Assembly: GCA_000688615.1 (NCBI GenBank)
Contig: JHVA01000001.1
Span: 3,472,001-3,536,000, forward strand
Source of the DNA: Acidobacteriaceae bacterium KBS 146
GTDB lineage: Bacteria; Acidobacteriota; Terriglobia; Terriglobales; Acidobacteriaceae
Direction of reading: 5' to 3'
DNA: 64,000 nucleotides
The position numbers and the translations under genes are program-made. Shown piece by piece: positions 8,009 through 16,297 of this stretch. Position 1 is the first letter of the stretch; each line of letters starts with the position of its first letter. Under the pieces are notes generated by a model. That model saw only the letters and a list, made by a program, of their open reading frames with translations, ran no database searches and was not told the DNA's origin.

Positions 8009-9352
8009 ATGTTCAGGAGTGTTTTGCGCTTTGCGGCTGTCGCGGTTCTCGTGTGCCCCGGCCCTTCTGCTGGCGCAAAAGAACCGGTAGCAAAACAGGT
8101 CATTCTGATCTCGGTGGATGGGATGACTCCCGCTGAGTATGAGCAGGCCGATGCGCATGGCCTGCGAATTCCGAATATCCGTGCTCTGATGCGATCCGGC
8201 TGTGCGTCGCCGGGGATGATGGGCGTGTTTCCGGCGAGCACGTATCCCAGTCATACTTCGATGATTACGGGCCAGCCTCCTGCCGTCCATGGGGTGATCA
8301 GCAACACCCCGATGGATCCGTTCAATCTCGAGTTCGGCGGTTGGTTTTACTACGCCGAAAAAATTAAAACGCCGACTCTCTGGCAGGCACTTCATGCGGC
8401 ACATCTGAAGACGGCGGCGGTGTCGTGGCCGGTGACGGTAGGGGCTGATGTCGACTATCTGCTGCCGGAGTACAGGCCTGTCCGGACCGAAGAGGATGTG
8501 GCGCTGATGCGTGTCCTGTCGACTCCGGGCCTGTTCCGCGAGATGCAGCAGCAGAACAGCACTGCGCGGCCGATGTCGGATGCGTGGCGTACGGATGCCG
8601 TCCTTGCTATCTTGCGGACGAGAAGGCCATCGCTGCTGGCGCTGCATCTGAGCGAACTCGATGAGGCGCAGCACAAGTATGGACCCCATGCAGCGGAGTC
8701 GCACGAGGAGCTGGAACGGATTGACAGCGAGATCGGCAAAATTCGCTCCTACGTCGACCAGTCGGGACGAGCCCGAGAGACGGCGTGGATTCTGGTCTCG
8801 GATCACGGTTTTCTTCCGGTGACAAAGCTGTTTCATCCTCTTGTTGCCTTGCGGGATGCAGGTTTGATCGCAACAGACAAAAATGGCCGACTGGTGGACT
8901 GGAAGGTGTACCAGCGAAATCTTACAGGCTCGGTCTTTTTCGAAGCGAAGGACCCGGCTGACCATGCCAGCATCGAGAAAGCGACTGAAGTTCTTCGAAA
9001 GCTGGCTGTGGACCCGGCCAATGGCATCGGCCACATTTACACACCGCAGGAGTTGAAGGCCTTAGGGGCCGATCCGATGGCGTTTCTTGCGATGGATCCC
9101 GTCAAGGATTTTGGATTTGGCAGCAACCTCACCGGGCCGCTGGTGACCGAGTCGGCGTCGAAGGGAGCGCATGGCTATAACCCGCAGATTCCAGAGATGC
9201 ACCCCTCGTTTATTCTCTCCGGAGCAGGGGTGAGCAGGTGCAGCGAAGTCGAAGGGGTCACGATAGAAGATGTCGGTCCTACGGCAGCGGCCCTCCTGGG
9301 AGCTGCGATTCCGGGTGCCGAAGGCAGGGATGCACGGAACCCTCAAAAGTAG
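8009..9352 (+). CDS. Secreted alkaline phosphatase-superfamily phosphodiesterase (NPP-like)
   Basis: 447 aa with a signal peptide of about 23 residues. It starts with the metal-site motif LISVDGM, followed by the nucleophile Thr in ASTYPSHTSMITG. Further metal ligands are in LHLSELDEAQHKYG and VSDHGF, with a final His in GAHGYNP. This is the pattern of the nucleotide pyrophosphatase/phosphodiesterase branch of the alkaline phosphatase superfamily. It cleaves phosphodiesters in the periplasm; the true substrate is unknown. It lies 93 nt after the PHP-domain gene in the same direction, and together they suggest extracellular phosphate-ester or lipid-head-group scavenging. Confidence 0.88.
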   Translation: MFRSVLRFAAVAVLVCPGPSAGAKEPVAKQVILISVDGMTPAEYEQADAHGLRIPNIRALMRSGCASPGMMGVFPASTYPSHTSMITGQPPAVHGVISNTPMDPFNLEFGGWFYYAEKIKTPTLWQALHAAHLKTAAVSWPVTVGADVDYLLPEYRPVRTEEDVALMRVLSTPGLFREMQQQNSTARPMSDAWRTDAVLAILRTRRPSLLALHLSELDEAQHKYGPHAAESHEELERIDSEIGKIRSYVDQSGRARETAWILVSDHGFLPVTKLFHPLVALRDAGLIATDKNGRLVDWKVYQRNLTGSVFFEAKDPADHASIEKATEVLRKLAVDPANGIGHIYTPQELKALGADPMAFLAMDPVKDFGFGSNLTGPLVTESASKGAHGYNPQIPEMHPSFILSGAGVSRCSEVEGVTIEDVGPTAAALLGAAIPGAEGRDARNPQK

Positions 9353-9362
9353 ACCGTAGTTA

Positions 9363-9437
9363 TTGCGTATTATGCAACAGTGGTTGACGATAGGACAATT
9401 GCAGGTCTAATTTGGTAGCGCGTAGAGTTGTTGCGTA
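9363..9437 (+). promoter_or_regulatory. mmsA promoter with repeated TTGCGTA boxes
   Basis: TTGACG (9384-9389) and TAATTT (9408-9413) are 18 nt apart and make a good sigma-70 promoter for mmsA. The box TTGCGTA occurs just upstream (9363-9369), as one arm of the imperfect inverted repeat TTGCGTATTATGCAA (9363-9377), and again downstream (9431-9437). These may be sites for one regulator on both sides of the promoter. Confidence 0.5.
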
Positions 9438-9460
9438 ACTTTCGAATCGAGGTTTAAGCC

Positions 9461-11005
9461 ATGTCATCGACCGCAATCGCACCTGAGACCCGCAGCGCCG
9501 ACAGCACGAAGCTGCGCGAGATTACACATTGGATTGGAGGCCAGAAGGTCGCCGGCACATCGGGGCGCTTCGGCGATGTGTTTAACCCCGCAACGGGCAA
9601 GGTGCAGGCTAAGGTTCCTTTGGCGAACAATGCGGAGTTGGCGAAAGCTGTCGCTTCCGCGAAGGCAGCGTTTCCAGGCTGGTCAGCGCAGCCACCGTTA
9701 CGCCGGGCGCGGGTTCTGTTCCGTTTCCGCGAGCTGTTTGAGCAGAATATGGACAAGATTGCCGGGATGATTACGGCAGAGCATGGCAAGGTCTTCTCGG
9801 ATGCGAAGGGCGAGGCGACGCGCGGGCTTGAGGTGGTCGAGTTTGCGACAGGGATTCCTCACCTGCTGAAGGGGGAGTTTTCGGAGAAGGTCGGCTCCGA
9901 TGTCGATAGCTGGTCGTTGCGTCAGCCTCTGGGCGTGGTGGCAGGAATTACCCCGTTCAACTTTCCGGCGATGGTACCGATGTGGATGTTTCCGATTGCG
10001 CTTGCCTGCGGCAACACCTTCATTCTGAAACCGAGCGAGCGCGATCCGAGCGCCGCGGTTTTGATTGCGGAACTGCTGAAGGAGGCAGGCCTTCCCGACG
10101 GCGTCTTCAACGTGCTGCATGGGGATAAGGAGTCCGTCGACGGTTTGCTGGAGCATCCGGATATCAAGGCAGTCAGCTTCGTGGGCTCCACACCGATTGC
10201 GGAGTATGTGTACGCGAAGGGAACCTCGCACGGGAAGCGGGTGCAGGCGCTTGGCGGAGCAAAGAACCACATGATCGTAATGCCCGATGCGGACATGGAT
10301 CAGGCTGCAGATGCTTTAGTGGGTGCGGCGTACGGGTCAGCGGGCGAGCGCTGCATGGCGATCTCGGTTGCGGTGGCGGTGGGCCATGAGACTGCCGATG
10401 CGCTGCGAGAGAAGGTGATTGAACGCATTGGCAAGCTGAAGATCCTTCCGGGAATGGAATCCGGATCCGACATGGGACCGCTGGTGACGAAGATCCATCT
10501 GGATCGCGTGAGCGGATATCTCGATAAGGGAACCACTGAGGGAGCAGAGCTTGTGGTGGACGGTCGCAAAGGCGCGCTGCCGAAGGGAGAGGGATTCTTT
10601 ATGGGAGCGACCCTGTTCGATCATGTGAAGCCCGAGATGCTGATCTACAAGGAAGAGATCTTCGGGCCGGTGCTTGGATTGGTGCGAACGAACAACTTCA
10701 AGACGGCGCTGGAACTGATCAATGAACATGAGTTCGGCAACGGCACCTCGATCTTTACGCGCGATGGCGATACGGCACGCGAGTTTGCCAACAATGTGCA
10801 GGTCGGGATGGTCGGGATCAATATTCCGATTCCCGTACCGATGGCGTTCCACAGCTTTGGCGGATGGAAGCGTTCCTTGTTTGGAGATCACGCCATCTAT
10901 GGCCCGGAGGGTGTCCGGTTCTATACCCGCATCAAGACGATCACCGCGCGCTGGCCAACGGGTCTTCGCGAGGGCGTCGACACGACGATGCCTACGCTGG
11001 GATAG
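9461..11005 (+). CDS. mmsA: CoA-acylating methylmalonate/malonate-semialdehyde dehydrogenase
   Basis: 514 aa, normal for the family. It converts methylmalonate semialdehyde (valine breakdown) or malonate semialdehyde (beta-alanine or inositol breakdown) to propionyl- or acetyl-CoA. Diagnostic features are [18 protein letters not shown], the cofactor segment [17 protein letters not shown] where other ALDHs carry the general-base Glu, the nucleophile Cys in AGERCMAI, and the C-terminal [12 protein letters not shown]. The missing general-base Glu is normal for this CoA-dependent group. It is monocistronic, with a promoter at 9384-9413 and a terminator at 11039. It could serve valine, inositol or beta-alanine catabolism; only the last would link it to the island at 20.5-30 kb. 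Confidence 0.93.
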   Translation: MSSTAIAPETRSADSTKLREITHWIGGQKVAGTSGRFGDVFNPATGKVQAKVPLANNAELAKAVASAKAAFPGWSAQPPLRRARVLFRFRELFEQNMDKIAGMITAEHGKVFSDAKGEATRGLEVVEFATGIPHLLKGEFSEKVGSDVDSWSLRQPLGVVAGITPFNFPAMVPMWMFPIALACGNTFILKPSERDPSAAVLIAELLKEAGLPDGVFNVLHGDKESVDGLLEHPDIKAVSFVGSTPIAEYVYAKGTSHGKRVQALGGAKNHMIVMPDADMDQAADALVGAAYGSAGERCMAISVAVAVGHETADALREKVIERIGKLKILPGMESGSDMGPLVTKIHLDRVSGYLDKGTTEGAELVVDGRKGALPKGEGFFMGATLFDHVKPEMLIYKEEIFGPVLGLVRTNNFKTALELINEHEFGNGTSIFTRDGDTAREFANNVQVGMVGINIPIPVPMAFHSFGGWKRSLFGDHAIYGPEGVRFYTRIKTITARWPTGLREGVDTTMPTLG

Positions 11006-11038
11006 GCGTGAATGTACGTAGGCTTTATCAATAAAGAC

Positions 11039-11073
11039 AACGCCCCGGGAGAGGACTTCTTCCGGGGCGTTTT
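11039..11073 (+). terminator. Rho-independent terminator after mmsA
   Basis: AACGCCCCGG (11039-11048) pairs with CCGGGGCGTT (11062-11071) around a loop of about 13 nt, followed by TTTT. It ends the mmsA transcript and may also act on the convergent HD-protein gene. Confidence 0.85.
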
Positions 11074-11136
11074 GACTTTCGATTCAGTGCGGCTTCGAGT
11101 GCTTCCGGGCCACCTACCTGAGTAGAGGTGCAATTT

Positions 11137-11796
11137 TTAGCCGTGCCATGCGGAGTTGCGGATGACGGAACAGAAGTTTCCGCGAACGAAGGCTGGATCT
11201 TTGTCGGCGAGGACGTCCCCTTTAACATTGCCGAAGGTGGTCTCCGGCTTGCGGCGGATGCCGTCATAAAAGGCCTGAAGGATCTCTTCCTTGAAGTGGA
11301 TGGGTCGTGGATAGGCACGGACGACGGCTTCGCGGTCTGCGTTATCGTATTGGCTATAGGCGATTCCGAGAACATCCATCTCGACGCCTGCAGTCACCAG
11401 CGCGATGACGGGATGCATGTATTGCGGGATGCCCGGCGTCGTGTGGAGTGCGATTGCGGTCCACACGATATCGAGGTCCTGGGGGTTGATGCCACGAGAC
11501 TTCAGGAAGGACCGTGCAGCGTTGGCTCCATCGACCTCGAAGCGATCGTGGGGACTGGAGTAGGCGGGGACCAGGCCGATATCGTGAAACATCGCCCCCG
11601 CATAGAGCAGCTCGGGGTCGAAGCGAAGCCCACGCTGCTTGCCGGCGAGTGCGCCGAAGTAGTAGACACGGCTGGAGTGGTTGAAGAGCAGCGGTGATTC
11701 CGTGTCGCGAATGAACTCTGTGATCTCGTGGGCGAGAGGGCTGTCGGGAATAGTGATTCTGGAGATTGCAGCGCTGTTTTGAAGTGCAGATGCCAT
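11137..11796 (-). CDS. HD-domain protein, cyanamide-hydratase-like
   Basis: 219 aa from the ATG at 11796, which has GAGGAG nine nt upstream; an ATG at 11874 lacks such a site. The HD-type metal motif is visible: His in FNHSSRVYYFG, the HD pair in MFHDIGL, a later His in IALHTTPG and an Asp in DVLG. The size and the FNHSxRxxxF pattern resemble the HD subgroup that contains fungal and bacterial cyanamide hydratases. No signal peptide, so cytoplasmic. It lies 110 nt downstream of a GlxA-type regulator on the same strand, which suggests that regulator controls it. Substrate assignment is inference. Confidence 0.8.
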   Translation of the reverse strand: MASALQNSAAISRITIPDSPLAHEITEFIRDTESPLLFNHSSRVYYFGALAGKQRGLRFDPELLYAGAMFHDIGLVPAYSSPHDRFEVDGANAARSFLKSRGINPQDLDIVWTAIALHTTPGIPQYMHPVIALVTAGVEMDVLGIAYSQYDNADREAVVRAYPRPIHFKEEILQAFYDGIRRKPETTFGNVKGDVLADKDPAFVRGNFCSVIRNSAWHG

Positions 11797-11906
11797 GGTG
11801 TTGTTCTCCTCACGAGAAACACTAAGTTCGCACAGACACGTGCGCCATGACGTAGATACAGCAATTTCGGACATGAGAGGGACGTTTCGCTCTCACGGAG
11901 GCTGCT

Positions 11907-12857
11907 CTATTGGAGGGATCTGCTGCGGAAACGGCTGGCGTATTCGCCTGCGGTAACCCCAAGCACACGCAGGAAGGTGCGGCGCATGGCATCGGCTGAG
12001 GCGAAGCCACAGGTGTCGGCGATCTGCTTGAGGCCGAGGGTGGAGCTGTCGATCATCTGTTGTGCGGCTTCAACGCGCATCCGTTCGGCAAACTGGGCTG
12101 GCGTCATCCCGGTCTCACGCACGCAGACACGAGCGAAGTGGCGTGCGCTCATACCGACGCGCTCGGCAAGAGCTTCGACGGAGAGATTTTCGCGCAGATG
12201 CTCCAGCATCCAGACCTGTAGTTCACGCAGTGGTCGCGACGTGACGGCCTGATGCGAGAGCATGTGGCTGTACTGGGACTGTCCGCCAGGGCGAACGAGA
12301 AACATGACGAGCTGGCGCGCGATGTTGAGCGCGACCTGATGGCCGTGGTCTTCTTCTACCAGCGCGAGCGCGAGGTCGATACCGGCAGTGATTCCCGCGG
12401 AGGTGTAGGTAGATCCATCCTTGAGGTAGATGGGTTCCGGATTTACGTGGATTTCGGGATAGTCGCGCGCAAGCTGATCGCAGAAATGCCAATGGGTGAC
12501 TACCTTCTTGCCGTTGAGGAGACCGGCTTCCGCGAGCAGGAAGGCGCCGGTGCAGATGGACGCGACGCGACGTGATTCTTTCGCTCGGGCAGCGATCCAC
12601 TCGACGAAGTTCTTCTCGTAGATGCCGGACTCTGCGCCCGGGCCACCGGCGATGATGAGCGTGTCGATGGGGCCGTTGACGTCGCTGATGGGAATGGCGT
12701 CACTGAGAGAGAGACCGTGGCTGATGCGCAGCGCCGTCCCGTCTTCAGGCGTAACTAACTGGACGTTGTAATCGGGGACACTCGAGAAGACCTCGAGGGG
12801 ACCTGCAACGTCGAGAATCTGCACCGGAGGTGGGCCTGCAATCACGACCTTCCGCAT
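11907..12857 (-). CDS. GlxA-family AraC-type transcriptional regulator
   Basis: 316 aa. Residues 1-185 form a DJ-1/PfpI class I amidotransferase-like domain with the nucleophile-elbow Cys in SICTGAFLLAEAG and a His in THWHFC. Residues 215-310 form an AraC-type double helix-turn-helix (LSVEALAERVGMSARHFARV and LKQIADTCGFASADAMRRTF). In this family the amidase-like domain usually senses a small nitrogen-containing ligand and is not an active enzyme. It is transcribed toward the HD-protein gene and divergently from the ABC transporter, so it may control either side. Confidence 0.92.
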   Translation of the reverse strand: MRKVVIAGPPPVQILDVAGPLEVFSSVPDYNVQLVTPEDGTALRISHGLSLSDAIPISDVNGPIDTLIIAGGPGAESGIYEKNFVEWIAARAKESRRVASICTGAFLLAEAGLLNGKKVVTHWHFCDQLARDYPEIHVNPEPIYLKDGSTYTSAGITAGIDLALALVEEDHGHQVALNIARQLVMFLVRPGGQSQYSHMLSHQAVTSRPLRELQVWMLEHLRENLSVEALAERVGMSARHFARVCVRETGMTPAQFAERMRVEAAQQMIDSSTLGLKQIADTCGFASADAMRRTFLRVLGVTAGEYASRFRSRSLQ

Positions 12858-12968
12858 GTATCAGATTTTAGAAGGAGGTACTTGTTGAAGTCTCTGTGAT
12901 CAGGGAGACAGATGCAAAATTCAGGATTGATGCAATCGATTTACCGCCACAGAATTTGAGAAATGGTT

Positions 12969-12995
12969 GCACCACTTCGAAGAAGTGAGTGGTGC
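12969..12995 (+). promoter_or_regulatory. Nested inverted repeats, probable operator
   Basis: CACTTC-GAA-GAAGTG (12973-12987) is a perfect repeat with 6-bp arms. It lies inside a second repeat whose 8-bp arms are GCACCACT (12969-12976) and AGTGGTGC (12988-12995). It sits just upstream of TAGAAT (12996-13001), which could be a -10 box for the transporter leader. No T run follows, so an operator is more likely than a terminator. Confidence 0.45.
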
Positions 12996-13032
12996 TAGAA
13001 TAAAAAAACTTTAGTTGAAAGGAAGGACTCTG

Positions 13033-13113
13033 ATGACATCAATCAAGCGCTCTGTGCCTCGTTCCCCGGCTAGTTTCGCGCGCTTTGTCCTTCCTGGCGC
13101 AGCGAACGCGTAA
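13033..13113 (+). CDS. Possible 26-aa leader peptide upstream of the ABC exporter
   Basis: ATG at 13033 with a strong AAAGGAAGGA site seven nt upstream, ending in TAA at 13111-13113. The peptide starts MTSIKRSVPRS and is basic and Ala/Phe-rich. It has no recognisable relative. Its position 164 nt before an exporter gene, in a hairpin-rich leader, suggests translational or transcriptional control, but it could equally be a remnant. Confidence 0.35.
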   Translation: MTSIKRSVPRSPASFARFVLPGAANA

Positions 13114-13277
13114 CTCGCTTCTTCCAAACATCCTGAATATTTCGATCTTCCCCCGCCACAAACGGGGGGTGTTCGTGTCTTGCTGTTCTGGGTGTTTAAC
13201 CCCATTTTTCTGATCCAGCCGACTGCGTTTTCGCAGCGGCCTTGTCCGCGGACTTCTGTGTCCGCCTGAGAGACGAC

Positions 13278-15125
13278 ATGACTGCCTCCCGGAACTCCGC
13301 AATTCGTGATGTGCTTGCTTTTCTGTTTCGCCATTGGCGTCGCGAGAAGGTGCTGGTGGCGATTACAGCTGCCTCGATGGCAATTGCTACCAGCGCCGAC
13401 CTGCTGATGCCGGTGTATTCCGGCCGCCTGATCGACGCGATCTCGGCTTCTGTGTCGACTCGTTCCGCGGGTCTCCAGGATGCGCTGCACGCTGTTGCGT
13501 TGATGGCTTGCCTTGGCGTTGTGCTGGTTGCAGGCCGCCATGCCGGATTTCTTGGCATTGTTCGACTTACACTGCGGCTGATGTCGCGCTTCGCCAGCGA
13601 TGCTTTCTGGAGAGTGCAGCGGTTCTCGACCGACTGGCATGCGAACAATTTCTCCGGCTCGATTGTGCGGCGCATCACGCGTGGTATGTGGGCAACCGAT
13701 TTGATGAACGACACACTGTTGCTCGCGCTGTGGCCGGCGGTGCTGGTTCTGGTTGGGTCGTCGTTGCTGCTGGGTGCGCACTGGCCGATGATGGGAGCAA
13801 TCGTCTCGATCGGTGCAGTGCTCTATATCACGCTGTCGATTACGCTTTCTCTGCGGTTTGTGGCGCCGGCTGCCCGGTTGTCGAACGCGCAGGATACGCG
13901 GATCGGTGGGGCCATGGCCGATGCGGTGACGTGCAACCCGGTGGTGAAGGCCTTCGGAGCGGAGTCGCGTGAGGACCGTCGTCTCGGAAAGGTGATCGAT
14001 AAATGGAGACAGCGGATCTTCCGAACGTGGACTCGAGGGACATGGAGCGGAACCGTGCAGCTGCTCGTGCTACTGGTGCTGCGGATCTCGGTGATTCTCT
14101 ATGCTCTGCTGCTTTGGTGGCAGCGGCGTGCTTCACCGGGGGACATCGCCTTCGTGTTGACGAGCTACTTCATCATTCACGGGTATCTACGCGATATCGG
14201 TCAGCATGTCGCGAACCTGCAGCGCAGCGTGAATGACATGGAGGAGATGGTTGCGATTGAATCGCTTCCGCTGGGAGTGATCGACCGTGGCGATGCACGG
14301 CCGATCCGAATGAGAGAGGGAGACATTCGCTTTGATCGAGTCACGTTCCGGTATGGAGCGCATGCGACGCCCCTGTTCGAAGACTTCTCACTCCATATAC
14401 CGGGTGGGCAGCGGGTCGGACTTGTGGGCCACTCCGGGTCGGGCAAAACGACTTTCGTGAAACTGCTGCATCGTCTGTATGACATCAATGGCGGGAAGGT
14501 CCTGGTGGATGGTCAGAACATCGCCGATGTTACGCAGGACTCGTTGCGATCGCACATGGCGCTGGTTCCGCAGGAGCCGATTCTGTTTCACCGCTCGCTT
14601 GCGGAAAACATCGCGTATGGGCGGCCGTCAGCAACGATGAAGCAGATTGAGGAAGCGGCGCGTCTGGCCCATGCGGAGGAGTTTATCCTGCGCCAGCCGA
14701 AGGGCTATGCCACGCTTGTTGGAGAACGCGGTGTGAAGCTTTCTGGAGGCGAGCGCCAGAGGATTGCACTGGCTCGGGCGTTTCTCGCAGATACGCCGGT
14801 GCTGATTCTGGATGAGGCCACTTCAAGCCTGGATTCGGAGTCGGAGGCCCTAATTCAGGAAGCGACGGAGAGGTTGATGGTTGGCCGAACCGCGATTGTG
14901 ATCGCGCATCGTCTTTCCACGGTGCGAATGCTCGATCGCATCCTGGTCTTCGATCACGGACAAGTGGTTGAAGAGGGGACGCACGAGTCTCTTGTTGTTT
15001 TGCATGATGGGACGTACAAACGGCTGTTCAATCGGCAGGCCCTGGGGCTGCTGGTTGGAACAGATGCTGAGCCGGAGATGGAAGAGTCGGAGGACGAGGC
15101 GCTGTCGGGATATGGCACGGATTAG
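13278..15125 (+). CDS. ABC exporter, fused permease and ATPase
   Basis: 615 aa from the ATG at 13278; a TTG at 13242 is the alternative start. Residues 20-320 are an ABC type-1 transmembrane domain of six helices. Residues 340-580 are the ATPase: Walker A GHSGSGKTT near 384, Q-loop LVPQEPILFH, signature LSGGERQRIALARAF near 487, Walker B VLILDEATSSLD near 507, and switch His in IAHRLSTV. It should act as a homodimer or with an unlinked half-transporter to export a lipid, peptide or drug. The last 45 residues are acidic and not part of the fold. An inverted repeat and a short leader frame lie upstream. Its stop codon falls inside a hairpin. Confidence 0.92.
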   Translation: MTASRNSAIRDVLAFLFRHWRREKVLVAITAASMAIATSADLLMPVYSGRLIDAISASVSTRSAGLQDALHAVALMACLGVVLVAGRHAGFLGIVRLTLRLMSRFASDAFWRVQRFSTDWHANNFSGSIVRRITRGMWATDLMNDTLLLALWPAVLVLVGSSLLLGAHWPMMGAIVSIGAVLYITLSITLSLRFVAPAARLSNAQDTRIGGAMADAVTCNPVVKAFGAESREDRRLGKVIDKWRQRIFRTWTRGTWSGTVQLLVLLVLRISVILYALLLWWQRRASPGDIAFVLTSYFIIHGYLRDIGQHVANLQRSVNDMEEMVAIESLPLGVIDRGDARPIRMREGDIRFDRVTFRYGAHATPLFEDFSLHIPGGQRVGLVGHSGSGKTTFVKLLHRLYDINGGKVLVDGQNIADVTQDSLRSHMALVPQEPILFHRSLAENIAYGRPSATMKQIEEAARLAHAEEFILRQPKGYATLVGERGVKLSGGERQRIALARAFLADTPVLILDEATSSLDSESEALIQEATERLMVGRTAIVIAHRLSTVRMLDRILVFDHGQVVEEGTHESLVVLHDGTYKRLFNRQALGLLVGTDAEPEMEESEDEALSGYGTD

Positions 15126-15138
15126 ACCGTGCCATATC
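15109..15138. terminator. Perfect hairpin across the end of the ABC exporter gene
   Basis: GATATGGCACGG (15109-15120) pairs perfectly with CCGTGCCATATC (15127-15138) around a 6-nt loop that carries the TAG stop codon. There is no T tract on either strand. It stands between convergent genes 20 nt from the end of the DUF4242 gene, so it may block read-through from both sides or protect a 3' end. Confidence 0.45.
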
Positions 15139-15157
15139 GGCGCCTGTGGATTGACTG

Positions 15158-15451
15158 CTATGACATGATCGCGCTGCAGGATTCCGCTATTGATGGGTCC
15201 ACGACTTTTGTAATGACGGCAATCGAATCGGCTGCGAAGCCTCCTAAGCGGGCGTGTTCGCGGATGATCTCTTCATTTGGCGCAACGAAGACGCAGTACA
15301 CCTTGTTGGGGGTGACAAAGGTCTCGAGCCATTGGATCTGCGGTCCGAGCTCCCGAAGCACAGCGCAGGAGGTTTGCGAAGCCGCCTGAAGTTGCTGTGG
15401 TGTCAGATCTCCAGCGCTCGGCATGGTCCGTTCGATCATGTACTTAGGCAT
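15158..15451 (-). CDS. DUF4242 (SCO4226-type nickel-binding-like) protein
   Basis: 97 aa from the ATG at 15451, with GAAAGGA nine nt upstream; a start at 15493 would lie inside the promoter. The pattern MPKYMIERTMPSAG, the central WLETFVTPNKVYCVFVAPNEEIIREHARLGGF and the ending ITKVVDP are typical of DUF4242, a small ferredoxin-like family. One Streptomyces member binds nickel. The His in REHARLGGF is kept. Function is unknown. A strong sigma-70 promoter overlapped by a perfect 13-bp inverted repeat lies directly upstream, so it is probably tightly regulated. Confidence 0.82.
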   Translation of the reverse strand: MPKYMIERTMPSAGDLTPQQLQAASQTSCAVLRELGPQIQWLETFVTPNKVYCVFVAPNEEIIREHARLGGFAADSIAVITKVVDPSIAESCSAIMS

Positions 15452-15483
15452 CTTTGCGATCCTTTCACGAGAGATTCCGCGGA

Positions 15484-15522
15484 AGTATAGCACTCAAAAT
15501 TGAGACGTTTCAATTTTGAGTG
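15484..15522 (-). promoter_or_regulatory. Sigma-70 promoter overlapped by a 13-bp inverted repeat
   Basis: On the minus strand TTGAAA (15508-15513) and TATACT (15484-15489) are 18 nt apart, a near-consensus promoter for the DUF4242 gene. The arms CACTCAAAATTGA (15491-15503) and TCAATTTTGAGTG (15510-15522) are perfect complements around a 6-nt centre and cover the -35 box and spacer. This is a classic repressor-operator placement. It also lies upstream of the exported RbsD-like gene on the plus strand. Confidence 0.7.
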
Positions 15523-15623
15523 GACAGACCAATACGTTTTCATGGACAGACCAACGCGGCATGGCTCAGCGGGCGCCCGGGGCAGCATGGCGATATGCGA
15601 TGATGTGTGCCTCGAGGATTTCT

Positions 15624-16193
15624 ATGCGGAAGAGGTTTGTTGTTCTGACGTCACTGCTGTTGCTGGCAGTGGTGGTTTGCAGCCCGAGTTGTGTGGCGCA
15701 GGCCACGTCTTCGAATTGGCAGGCGAAGCTCAGGCAGGAGCTTCCGCTTCTGGGTCATCGCAATTGGATTCTGATCGTTGACGCTGCGTATCCGTTGCAG
15801 ATATCGCCGGGGATCGAGACGATTGAGACGGGAGCCGATCAGCTTGCGGTGACGCAGGGAGTGCTTGCGACACTCAACCACACTATCCACGTCAGACCGG
15901 TGGTTTATCTGGATGCCGAACTACCGTATGTTTCGGTGGAGGACTATGCCGGTGTTACGGCATATCGCGACGGTTTGAAGAAGGCGCTCAAGCCGTATCC
16001 GGTGCAAACGCTCTTGCACGCGGAGATTCTGGACAAGCTTAACGAAGCAGGAAAGACCTATAAGATTCTGGTGCTGAAGACGACGATGACGGTGCCGTAT
16101 ACATCTGTGTTCCTGCAGCTGGATTGTAAGTATCTGAGCGAAGAGGGAGAGCGTAAGCTGCGGCAGGCGATGAAGGCTGGGGCGATGCGCTGA
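15624..16193 (+). CDS. Exported RbsD/FucU-like protein
   Basis: 189 aa from the ATG at 15624, with GAGG upstream; the frame is open further upstream but without a better start. Residues 1-27 are a signal peptide ending near CVAQA. The segment LLGHRNWILIVDAAYPL has the pattern (LGHG-D-IvIaDAn-P) that begins RbsD and FucU sugar mutarotases. It is followed by similar downstream strand and helix elements. In typical members the His of GHGD is catalytic and is followed by Gly-Asp; here it is GHRNW. RbsD/FucU proteins are normally cytoplasmic decamers or octamers acting on ribose or fucose, so an exported version is unusual. Function not established. Confidence 0.62.
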   Translation: MRKRFVVLTSLLLLAVVVCSPSCVAQATSSNWQAKLRQELPLLGHRNWILIVDAAYPLQISPGIETIETGADQLAVTQGVLATLNHTIHVRPVVYLDAELPYVSVEDYAGVTAYRDGLKKALKPYPVQTLLHAEILDKLNEAGKTYKILVLKTTMTVPYTSVFLQLDCKYLSEEGERKLRQAMKAGAMR

Positions 16194-16297
16194 CGCAGTT
16201 TGGCTTGTGAGTGCGAAGTAGCGACATCCTGCAAGAATCCACACGCTTCGGGTGTATGGGGCGCCCGGTAAAGCCAACCTGATTCATTACTCAGACA

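Larger units (their letters stand above)
12858..13277. other. 420-bp divergent intergenic region with ABC-transporter leader
   Basis: Lies between the glxA-like gene (minus) and the ABC transporter (plus). It holds nested inverted repeats at 12969-12995, a short open frame at 13033-13113, a CCCCCG/CGGGGG hairpin (13150-13155 with 13163-13168), and a GGGT-GTTTA-ACCC hairpin followed by a T run just after 13190. I see no longer gene in it. A TTG at 13244 would extend the transporter reading frame by 11-12 codons. Confidence 0.5.

Noticed and set aside
7997..9034. 345-codon minus-strand frame over the phosphodiesterase gene
   Set aside because: Antisense to the metal-site motifs of a clear alkaline phosphatase-superfamily protein; Arg/His-rich shadow.
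11822..12010. Small minus-strand frame between the HD gene and the GlxA-type regulator
   Set aside because: It overlaps the regulator's C-terminal helix-turn-helix in another frame and has no ribosome site.
13242..13277. TTG start for the ABC exporter
   Set aside because: It has no ribosome site and adds residues without family support; the ATG at 13278 is preferred, though not certain.
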